Shown: positions 19,951 to 26,509 of the stretch, in pieces
Numbering within the stretch: position 1 is the stretch's first letter
How the letters are laid out: each line of letters starts with the position of its first letter
NCBI GenBank assembly: GCA_933822405.4
Contig: CAKOGP040000680.1
Location: forward strand, 1 to 49,055
Reading direction: 5' to 3'
DNA length: 49,055 nucleotides
Source: Cylindrotheca closterium
Lineage: Eukaryota; Bacillariophyta; Bacillariophyceae; Bacillariales; Bacillariaceae
The notes under the pieces: model-generated
Database searches by the model: none
What the model was told of the DNA's origin: nothing
Seen by the model: only the letters and a program-made list of their open reading frames with translations
Translations under genes and position numbers: made by a program

Positions 19951-19953
19951 TAT

Positions 19954-19975
19954 AGCTCAAATAATTATTTGGGCT
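19954..19975. repeat. Companion palindrome of the origin-like module
   Basis: A 22-base near-palindrome, AGCTCAAATAATTATTTGGG plus CT, with one G-T pair. It abuts the type A rep stop at 19978 and may act as its terminator. Equivalent second hairpins follow the modules at 21069, 21689 and 24213. Confidence 0.55.
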
Positions 19976-19977
19976 TA

Positions 19978-20665
19978 TTATTTTTTTGTAAGATTGTAAA
20001 AATCAAAATGTTCATAACCTGTATCGGTTTTTATTAATTCTCCTTGAGAATTTGTAGTATAAACTAGCCATCTGTCATTCGACAGATAATTTCTAAACCT
20101 ACTAATGCCACTATTGGTAAATATTATAATCATTGGAGGTTTAAATATCGACTCGTTATATTTACCATACATAACATCAACAATATGACCATTTTTTATT
20201 TGTTCAATAGCTGCAAATAAATCATTGTACGACTGGTCCTCACCTTGAGTACGAGTCAAATCAATTAGATATACATCAACTTCATATGTGTTATTTAAAA
20301 TATGAACTGCGGAAATTAATCTATCAACACTAGATACAGGTAAACTTCTGGCCAATAAAGTTTTTTGACCAACACGTAACCATTTTTGAAACCATGATTT
20401 ACCTGTGTTACCACAACAATCTTGTATTAAGACTACTTTTCGATCTTTTAAAATGTCGTAATTTTGCACTAGCAAAATTATGGTCAAACATATCCTTTTT
20501 ACCTCCGTAGAATGGACCTCTAGTACGACCTTCTTTTTTTGTCACATATGATCGAATTGCAATCTTATCATAAACTGGATTTAAAGTTAACCCAGAAACA
20601 TTTTTAAATGTCTTCTCAAACGTCCTTAAAACGCTCATTTTGCTCTGTCTTTTACCAGTTAGGGT
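19978..20665 (-). pseudogene. Type A rep, HUH motif III plus SF3 helicase (N-truncated, frameshifted)
   Basis: The first frame (from about 20665) reads TLTGKRQSKMSVLRTFEKTF, then IRSYVTKKEGRTRGPFYGGK. This is HUH motif III with catalytic Tyr and the Y-x-x-K pattern, followed by the R-x-x-GPF-x-x-G box common in circovirus-like Reps. Near 20430-20450 the frame changes, probably with a small deletion. The second frame gives the SF3 helicase: Walker A CCGNTGKSW, Walker B VYLIDLTR, motif C MIIIFTNSG and an arginine-finger-like LSNDRW. Motifs I and II are absent here but present at 18970-19170. Confidence 0.85.
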
Positions 20666-21045
20666 TTATGTGCTCTATATAATTTTCTCCGAAATAAATC
20701 TCTATTTTGAAAATTATAGTTACCTGTAACTCCAAAGTTTGACGCGTGATTATTATACTTTTTTTGAAGCTGCTTGTTAATAAACTCACAATTCAGAGAT
20801 TGCTCAAAATGTGAACCATTGTTACGGTTATTCGGAGTATTACTACCTGCTGATGTCACCGCCCTTGTAAAAATACCATAGTTTCTGCCACATTGATGAT
20901 ATATACGTATGTACCTGGTCTAGATTTAAAAACGGGAGGTAATTGAAACCCCTCACCAAACAAATCTGCATTCATTCTATGAGACCTAATTGATAACGCT
21001 AAAATACACGTCAACAAGAATTTTCGCTTTCGTTTCTTAGTTATG
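20659..21045 (-). pseudogene. Broken ORF of unknown function upstream of type A rep
   Basis: From about 21045 a frame without ATG reads TKKRKRKFLLTCILALSI, a basic stretch followed by a hydrophobic one. It continues through an ATG at 20975 (MNADLFGEGFQLPPVFKSRP) to a TGA at 20856-20858. A GTG at 20857-20859 in the next frame overlaps that stop and runs to 20659 (TSAGSNTPNNRNNGSHFEQS). One frameshift in a protein of about 125 residues is the simplest reading. Its 5' end is next to the origin-like module at 21069, the same place held by ORF 23339-24190 in unit B. I do not recognise it. Confidence 0.45.
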
Positions 21046-21068
21046 AGTTTTAAAATAATTTAATTTAG

Positions 21069-21122
21069 CGAGAAAATATATTATAATATCAAGTGTAACT
21101 TCCATTTTATATATTTTATCTA
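21069..21122 (+). repeat. Origin-like stem-loop with nonamer AAGTGTAAC
   Basis: Opens with GCGAGAAAATATATTATAAT. The loop holds AAGTGTAAC at 21091-21099. The right arm is TTATATATTTTATCT, followed by a CTAGAA box. An imperfect second hairpin (AGTAAGGGA / TCCCTCACT, about 21126-21157) follows. The nonamer is identical to that of the module at 24213-24260. Confidence 0.6.
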
Positions 21123-21190
21123 GAAGTAAGGGATTCTAATTAAGCAGTCCCTCACTCTTATCGACTATTATAATACAAAAAATCTAAAAT

Positions 21191-21212
21191 TACATAATTG
21201 ACCAATTATGTA
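21191..21212. repeat. TACATAATT inverted repeat
   Basis: TACATAATT (21191-21199) and AATTATGTA (21204-21212) form a perfect 9-bp stem with a 4-base loop. It is the same TTACATA/TATGTAA core found at the ends of ORF 23339-24190 and the type B rep copies. It lies in the leader of the ORF at 21277. Confidence 0.6.
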
Positions 21213-21276
21213 TTGACAACTACTAAAATATCATATAAATTATTAAAATATTACTTAATAAATTTATTAATTATCT

Positions 21277-21675
21277 ATGGTTAGAGAAACAATTAAATTA
21301 ACAAATGATATATTACGCGGAATTAATGCTACCATTTGGGGCGGAGTCGAGGGTGCTGAAAGAGTAGGTACAGCTCTTAAAACAGGCATATCTGGAGCTG
21401 ATGTTATAATCGGAACAAGCCATGCACTCGAAGATTTTTCTTGTAATGACCCAGTATGTGGAACAATTGATGTTATCGGTAGTTTATCAACTTCTTTAGG
21501 ACTGATTTTAGCTCGTATACCTGTCACAAAAAAATACACTACTTATACCACTTCAGTTTCCATTTGCTGCCGTACAGTTCGATTCTATTGCAAGAACTAT
21601 GGAACGTATTGGGGCTGCACTGTTGCAGCTGTATCAGCCGTTAAAAAAGCTGCTAAGAATAAGTTAGTAAAATAA
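21277..21675 (+). CDS. Hypothetical Cys-containing accessory protein, 132 aa
   Basis: An intact ORF from the ATG at 21277 (MVRETIKLTNDILRGINATI). The Gly-rich middle (WGGVEGAERVGTALKTG) and the Cys-containing C-terminal half (FSCNDPVCGTIDVIG, SVSICCRTVRFYCKNYGTYW) follow the same plan as the 144-residue ORF at 19412-19846, so I place them in one family. There is no recognised domain. It is the only insert ORF with an intact frame on the plus strand, and it lies between two origin-like modules (21069-21122 and 21689-21736). The sequence ends in a lysine-rich tail (VKKAAKNKLVK). Confidence 0.6.
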   Translation: MVRETIKLTNDILRGINATIWGGVEGAERVGTALKTGISGADVIIGTSHALEDFSCNDPVCGTIDVIGSLSTSLGLILARIPVTKKYTTYTTSVSICCRTVRFYCKNYGTYWGCTVAAVSAVKKAAKNKLVK

Positions 21676-21688
21676 CTTACAATTTAAC

Positions 21689-21733
21689 GAGAAAATAGTT
21701 TATAATATTGAATGTAACGCATAATCTATTTTT
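21689..21733 (+). repeat. Origin-like stem-loop with nonamer GAATGTAAC
   Basis: Begins ACGAGAAAATAGTTTATAAT. The loop carries GAATGTAAC at 21710-21718 and the right arm is ATAATCTATTTTTCT, so the stem is imperfect. A CTAGGAA box follows, leading directly into the large palindrome at 21735-21778. Confidence 0.6.
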
Positions 21734-21734
21734 C

Positions 21735-21778
21735 TAGGAATTGAGATATTAATAAATTTATTAATATCTCAATTCCTA
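21735..21778. repeat. 44-base perfect palindrome
   Basis: Arms of 22 bases with no loop. The left arm starts TAGGAATTGAGATATT and the centre is AATAAATTTATT. It lies between the origin-like stem-loop at 21689 and the 3' end of type B rep at 21787. It is the best preserved of the companion palindromes and could act as a terminator or a recombination or cruciform site. Confidence 0.8.
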
Positions 21779-21786
21779 CTTAATAA

Positions 21787-23065
21787 TTATACTATGTGTA
21801 TATTTTCCATAAATTGCATTGCTTGTATTTTGATATAATTAGGAGAATTGTGCATATTTATTACTAAATCTTTTACATATTGTGTTGTTCCACCAAACTT
21901 TTCTAAACTATCTCCTTTTTTCATCAAACATGATTCATCAAAATTTATTAATTCAGATTGTTTTAGAAACCTTAATTCCTCTAAAGTTAAATTTCTAATA
22001 GATACTGTCCATCTTATATTCCAAGCTTTACGAGATACCTTTCTTCAAGTAGGGGCTAATTTTACATGGCCAAATGATATTTTCGTACTGTCTACCACCT
22101 AATCGCCATAGTCTCCATCTATCTGAACTTAAAACTGATAAATCAGGAGCATTATTTGATAATACAATTATATGGAGATCTGATATTTCTATTTCTTTGT
22201 GCTTACCCCCAAAGGTTGTTTCTAAATGACCTGATTTTGCATCTTCCATCAAAGCTGTTGCCGATATAGTTTTACTCGGATCTGAAGCTCGCGGGAAATC
22301 AAAGAATATTACGTTTGGATCTTTATAATGTTTCATTTGATAATTCTCAATTTTCTTTATAAGAGTTAATTTCATCCTATCTAAATTATCTATTTTCATT
22401 AAGATACCATCTGTCGGAACTTCAGATACGTAAGCTCGCGCAAAAGACGATTTACCAGTATTACCAACTGGATCAATGATCCAATCCACTGTTCGATCAT
22501 CAGCTACCTTATCTAATAATTCTTTCCTTACAAACTCTTGCCATATAAAAGGATTATTTAAAACTTCTTTTAATTGTGGTTTTCTCTCTAAGAAATCCAT
22601 TTGCCATTGATGTTTATAAATTTTACCTGAATACCGTTCGGAAATAAAATTAGTTTCTTTTGAACAGTAATTTTTCATATCATCTAGATTAAATTGTATT
22701 TGCACATTTATATGACCTTCTATTTCTTTTTCAAGAGCTTCTAATACTTTTTTCTTAGTACATAAAGAATTAGTCTTTATAGCTAATTGATAATGCGGTA
22801 TTGACGTTTCTGTTCCAGTTTCCAACTGGCCCATAAAATCTTCAATATCAGTATAATTTTTGTTCACATTCTGTAACCGAATCTGATTTAAAATATCCGT
22901 CATAACAAATCGATCTGGAAATCTTAATTCGTTCAATTTATTATCCATTTCTAAACTTGACATAGATTTCCAATCTACCACCTCATCAACTTTTGGATTG
23001 ACTACTATACCAAATAGTTTTGATCATCTACTTACATTCTTTTTCTTTTCTTTTGTAACTTTCAT
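21787..23065 (-). pseudogene. Type B rep (HUH + SF3 helicase), nearly complete but with stop and frameshift
   Basis: The ATG at 23063-23065 opens a frame interrupted by TGA at 23024-23026. From the GTG at 22981 there are 317 uninterrupted residues to 22028. Just after the TGA, SKLFGIVVNP resembles HUH motif I. IPHYQLAIKT (residues 61-70) is motif II and KNYCSKET (103-110) motif III with the catalytic Tyr. The SF3 helicase follows: DPVGNTGKSS (170-179), VIFFDFPR (224-231), IIVLSNNAP (271-279) and SSDRWRLWR (285-293). A one-base insertion near 22040, seen by comparison with the copy at 24348, shifts the C-terminal 75 residues, which continue to the stop at 21787. It is a replication initiator of CRESS type and probably inactive. 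Confidence 0.88.
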
Positions 23066-23338
23066 TTTATAATCTATATTTCTCAATTTATTAATTTTTT
23101 CTAAACTGGATTAAGAGAACAGACCTGCCCTCCGTTTCGCTTATGCATCACTCCGCCACACCTTGCACTATCGTTTAACTATGTACTTTGTACATAGAGG
23201 TACATAGAACAAGAAAAACTTAAAAGTTTTTCTATATATATATATATTGCGCAGCTATGTATTTATGTAAAACGCTTGTTTAAACCTTATATAACAAGTA
23301 GTAGTTTTTGTTACATAATCTGTTACATATTTTTTTAA
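23066..23338. other. Type B rep upstream region with iterated GTACATAG and hairpins
   Basis: A gene-free spacer between rep B and the 283-residue ORF. It holds CTATGTAC at 23179-23186, GTACATAG at 23190-23197 (together a perfect hairpin with a TTT loop) and a third GTACATAG at 23200-23207. It also holds a GAAAAACTT/AAGTTTTTC-type hairpin at about 23212-23231 and GTTACATA twice (23310-23317, 23322-23329). GTTACATA is the complement of TATGTAAC and so echoes the origin nonamer. A GC-richer patch lies at 23125-23165. I read it as the rep promoter plus a possible Rep-binding iteron array. Confidence 0.5.
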
Positions 23339-23346
23339 TTATGTAA
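23323..23346 (-). terminator. TTACATA/TATGTAA hairpin over the stop of ORF 23339-24190
   Basis: TTACATA (23323-23329) pairs with TATGTAA (23340-23346) around a T-rich 10-base loop. The stop codon (ACA TAA on the minus strand) lies inside the stem. The same arrangement occurs at the type B rep stop at 24348 and in the 45.8 kb scrap. Confidence 0.6.
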
Positions 23347-24190
23347 AATTATCAGAAATTTCTTCAATTTCTGACTTAATCTGTTCTACAGTTGCGTCAT
23401 TACATTCTGGAAATTTATCTTTGAATTTGTTAAAATATTGAACTTGGTTCTCAATTTTTTCTTTATTTTTTAAATAACGTTGATATAATTTACCCTCACC
23501 TGTACATTGAAATGGCCCTTGTTCTGAATTAACGTTAAACGGAGTTTCCAATCCTGGAGTAAACGATTTCATTTCTAGTTCTAATTTTTTATTATAATAT
23601 TTTTCCACAGCTTCGCATAACAGTCGACATCTATTAACAGTTTCGATAAGAACATACTCAGATCGAATTATTAAAATTAATATTGGACCTAAAACAAATA
23701 TAAAGCCACCTGGTGTCGCCATAAGAGCTAATAGAGCCCCAACAGTAGATGAGGTACTCACAAGTACTATAAGACGAAGATGGGTTATTGATCCTCCTGC
23801 TGCAAAAGCAATACCTAATTTTTTAAACAATAATATGTTAAGAAAAACAAGAGCAGTTCTCACCCGTTTTAATTCTCGCATTCTTTTAGTAATTTTTAAT
23901 AGATAAACTATCAATTTACCTATTTGTTTGTTTTTAATATCAAGCAAAAATCCCTTCAGCTGACCACCACGTGGAAAATACCGTACAGATACATTTAATG
24001 GCTTATCTTTTTTTATTTCTTTAACTGGAGATATTTTTTTTAATTCAGATACTAATGGATCTTCAGATTTATTTGAATAATATTTATTTAGCATTTTAAT
24101 AATCCTTGCTGTACTATAGCCTAGAAGCAAACCGAGACATATTATGTCAACCGCATCTAATATAATTAAACCATTTGGGTAGATCTTCAT
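23339..24190 (-). CDS. Hypothetical membrane protein of the insert, 283 aa
   Basis: An intact ORF from the ATG at 24188-24190 (MKIYPNGLIILDAVDIICLG). Hydrophobic segments lie at about residues 8-28, 112-132 and 138-176; the last is long enough for two spans and is rich in Ser, Gly and Ala. A basic region (60-110) lies between them. The C-terminal third is charged and probably helical, ending ATVEQIKSEIEEISDNFT. I do not recognise the family. It lies between an origin-like module (24213) and type B rep, on the same strand as rep, so it is probably replicon cargo. A membrane location is inferred from hydrophobicity only. Confidence 0.65.
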   Translation of the reverse strand: MKIYPNGLIILDAVDIICLGLLLGYSTARIIKMLNKYYSNKSEDPLVSELKKISPVKEIKKDKPLNVSVRYFPRGGQLKGFLLDIKNKQIGKLIVYLLKITKRMRELKRVRTALVFLNILLFKKLGIAFAAGGSITHLRLIVLVSTSSTVGALLALMATPGGFIFVLGPILILIIRSEYVLIETVNRCRLLCEAVEKYYNKKLELEMKSFTPGLETPFNVNSEQGPFQCTGEGKLYQRYLKNKEKIENQVQYFNKFKDKFPECNDATVEQIKSEIEEISDNFT

Positions 24191-24212
24191 ATTTTTTTAT
24201 TTGTTAATTAAA

Positions 24213-24260
24213 CGAAAAAATATTATAATATAAAGTGTAACTTTCATTATAATATTTTCT
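24213..24260 (+). repeat. Best-preserved origin-like stem-loop, nonamer AAGTGTAAC
   Basis: The left arm is CGAAAAAATATTATAAT (24213-24229) and the right arm ATTATAATATTTTCT (24246-24260). The inner 13 bp are perfect. The 16-base loop contains AAGTGTAAC (24233-24241). It is followed by the CTAGGAA box and a second imperfect hairpin (about 24267-24298). It lies 23 bases upstream of the 283-residue ORF and 88 bases from the stop of the type B rep copy at 24348. Confidence 0.7.
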
Positions 24261-24328
24261 CTAGGAATAAAGAACTATAATTTATCAGTTTCTTATTTTT
24301 ATTTAATATCTTAATATAAAAAATTTAT

Positions 24329-24357
24329 AATTACATAGTTATTTTTTTTATGTAATT
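24329..24357 (-). terminator. AATTACATA/TATGTAATT hairpin at the type B rep stop
   Basis: A perfect 9-bp stem (24329-24337 and 24349-24357) with an 11-base loop. The rep stop codon (24348-24350) starts at the stem edge. It is nearly the same element as 45781-45815. Confidence 0.6.
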
Positions 24358-25130
24358 TTTAATGAAAAGTCTACAATCGAATCTTGATCGATACTCTCCA
24401 TAAACTGCATTGCTTGGATCTTAATATAATTAGGAGAATTGGTCATATTTGTTACCAAATCTTTTATATATTGAGTCGTCTCACCGAACCTTTCTAAATT
24501 ATCTCCTTCTTTCATCAACCACGATTCATCAAAGGTTAGTAATTCATATTGTTTTAAAGATTTTAGTTCTTCTAAACTTAAATTTCTAATTGATACTGTC
24601 CATCTTATATTCCAGGCCCTACGAGATGCCTTTTTCAAATATGGACTAATTTTACATGGCCAAATTATATTTTCATATTGTCTACCACCTAGTCGCCACA
24701 ATCTCCATCGATCTACGCTTAAAACTGATAAAGCTGGCGCGTTATTTGATAATACAATTATATGTACGTCTGATATCTCTATTTCTTTATGCTTACCACC
24801 AAAAGTTGTTTCTAAGTGACCAGATTTTGCATCTTCCATCAAAGCCGTTGCCGATATAATTTTACTCGGATCTGAAGCTCGCGGGAAATCAAAGAATATT
24901 ACGTTTGGATCTTTATAATATTTCATTCGATAATTCTCAATTTTCTTTATAAGAGTTAATTCTATCCTGTCTAAATTATCTATCTTCATTAAGATACCAT
25001 CTGTCGGAACTTCAGATACATAACCGCGTAAAAGATGATTTTCCAGTATTATCAACTAGCTCAATGATCCAACCCACTATTCGATTATCTTAGGTACCTT
25101 ATCTAATAATTTTTTCCTTCATATATAAGG
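24348..25130 (-). pseudogene. Type B rep, second copy, 5'-truncated
   Basis: A direct repeat of 21787-22550 offset by about 2.59 kb and roughly nine-tenths identical by eye. The open part (from about 25055) starts within the helicase domain (YVSEVPTDGILMKIDNLDR) and keeps Walker B, motif C and the DRWRLWR box. Unlike the first copy, its C-terminus is in frame to the stop at 24348 and ends SIVDFSLKIT. Upstream of 25040 the homology continues out of frame and is damaged (Walker A GNTGKS has become DNTGKS). It ends at about 25130, 14 bases from the thiG stop, which marks the insert border. Confidence 0.85.
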
Positions 25131-25143
25131 ATTATATAAAATT

Positions 25144-25953
25144 TTATATAATTTTACTAATTTGTTGAGTAGGTGAACTAGCCTGCGCATAATATTTTTT
25201 TTCCATTCGTCCAGCTAAATAACCTAATCGACCAGCTTCTACCCCTAACTTCATGGCTTTAGCCATTTTTGCTGGCATTTTGGATTGTGCTACTGCTGTA
25301 TTTAGTAAAATTCCATCAGCCCCGAGTTCCATTGCTTTAGTAGCCTCACTCGGTGTTCCTATTCCCGCATCTATGATTACAGGAATCATAGCATTTTCAA
25401 TAATAATTTGTATATTTGCTAAATTATTTAATCCTTGCCCTGATCCAATGGGTGATCCAAGAGGCATTACTGTTGCACAGCCCAAATCTTCTAAGTGTAA
25501 AGCTAACATTGGATCAGCATTAATATATGGCAATACAGTAAACCCTTTTTTAACTAAAAATTCAGCTGCTTTTAAGGTCCCAATAGGATCTGGCAACAAA
25601 TATTTTGGATCAGAAATAACTTCTAATTTTACAAAAAAATTATCTTCTTGTCCCATTTGACATGCTAACTCATGACCTAAAAAAGCCATTCGAATAGCTT
25701 CTTCTGCTGTTTGTGAACCTGCAGTATTTGGTAATAACCATAATTTTTGCCAATCTAAATCACTTAAAAAATTTGTTGTATCATTTTTTAAATCTATGGG
25801 TAAACGTCGAACCGCAACCGTTACAATTTCACATTCACTAGTTTCAATACTAGAAATAGCATCAATTGGTGTTTTATATTTTCCAGTTCCTAACATTAAT
25901 CGTGAATTAAAAAATTTTTCTCCAATTTTTAGTCTATCTAAGTTCTTATTCAT
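25144..25953 (-). CDS. thiG: Thiazole synthase ThiG
   Basis: A 269-residue TIM-barrel enzyme that makes the thiamin thiazole from deoxyxylulose phosphate, dehydroglycine and ThiS thiocarboxylate. The start [20 protein letters not shown], the FVKLEVI strand that should carry the Schiff-base lysine, and [20 protein letters not shown] followed by [10 protein letters not shown] are family hallmarks. Length is normal. The 3' end abuts the foreign insert but the gene is complete. trnN lies 21 bases upstream on the same strand. Confidence 0.95.
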   Translation of the reverse strand: MNKNLDRLKIGEKFFNSRLMLGTGKYKTPIDAISSIETSECEIVTVAVRRLPIDLKNDTTNFLSDLDWQKLWLLPNTAGSQTAEEAIRMAFLGHELACQMGQEDNFFVKLEVISDPKYLLPDPIGTLKAAEFLVKKGFTVLPYINADPMLALHLEDLGCATVMPLGSPIGSGQGLNNLANIQIIIENAMIPVIIDAGIGTPSEATKAMELGADGILLNTAVAQSKMPAKMAKAMKLGVEAGRLGYLAGRMEKKYYAQASSPTQQISKII

Positions 25954-25974
25954 ATATTTAAAATTATAAAACTA

Positions 25975-26046
25975 CTCCCCAGGTAGGACTTGAACCTACG
26001 ACCAATCGGTTAACAGCCGATTGCTCTACCACTGAGCTACTGAGGA
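25975..26046 (-). tRNA. trnN(guu): tRNA-Asn (GUU)
   Basis: A 72-nt tRNA on the minus strand with acceptor TCCTCAG/CTGGGGA (one T-G pair), anticodon loop CTGTTAA (GUU) and T-loop TTCAAGT. Confidence 0.95.
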
Positions 26047-26125
26047 TACGATACTATATATAAACAATTATAACATAAGGCTCAGTAGATTGCAATCTCT
26101 TAACTAATTCCATCAACATTATAAA

Positions 26126-26164
26126 TTCTTTAAATAATTTTCCTAATGAAAATTATTTAAAGAA
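26126..26164 (-). terminator. Terminator hairpin of the ribosomal super-operon
   Basis: A perfect 17-bp stem TTCTTTAAATAATTTTC / GAAAATTATTTAAAGAA (26126-26142 and 26148-26164) with a 5-base loop, 9 bases past the rps10 stop. It is the only strong hairpin I noticed between rpl3 and here on this strand. Confidence 0.85.
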
Positions 26165-26173
26165 AATTGACCG

Positions 26174-26497
26174 TTAAGATAAACAAATTCGATAGAAAAT
26201 CCCAGGGGCTAAATCAATTTCTGCTAATAAATCAAAAATTTGTAACTCTGGTTCATAATAAATTTCTAAAATTCGTTTATGAACACGAATCTCGAAATGT
26301 TCTCGTGAATCTTTATCAACATGGGGTGATCTTAAAACACAATAGATTCGTTTTGCAGTTGGTAATGTAATCATTCCAATTGAATCCAATGAAGTATTAC
26401 CTAATGTTTCAATAATTTTTTGACACGAAGAGACTAAAAGTTCAGCGTTAAAAGATTCTAATCTCACACGAATTTTTGCATTCGTTTTCATTTTCAT
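26174..26497 (-). CDS. rps10: 30S ribosomal protein S10
   Basis: A 107-residue S10 (KTNAKIRVRLESFNAELLVS). The block SIGMITLPTAKRIYCVLRSP and the segment SREHFEIRVHKRILEI are diagnostic. It starts 12 bases after tufA and is the last gene of the long operon. An in-frame second Met two codons later is an equally possible start. Confidence 0.96.
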   Translation of the reverse strand: MKMKTNAKIRVRLESFNAELLVSSCQKIIETLGNTSLDSIGMITLPTAKRIYCVLRSPHVDKDSREHFEIRVHKRILEIYYEPELQIFDLLAEIDLAPGIFYRICLS

Positions 26498-26509
26498 AAA
26501 ACCTTTTAA

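Noticed and set aside
22700..22720. HINVQIQF in type B rep as HUH motif II.
   Set aside because: IPHYQLAIKT, further upstream, has the right spacing to motif III and the usual H-x-Q pattern, so the second match is a coincidence.
21787..23065. Reassignment of TGA to Trp as an active genetic code in this plastid.
   Set aside because: Core plastid genes terminate normally and use TGG for Trp; one TGA in a decayed rep is better explained by mutation.
18180..25140. Tyrosine or serine recombinase, IS element, group II intron or CRISPR array as the cause of the insert.
   Set aside because: No integrase or transposase motifs, terminal inverted repeats with target duplication, intron domain V or regular short repeats could be found.
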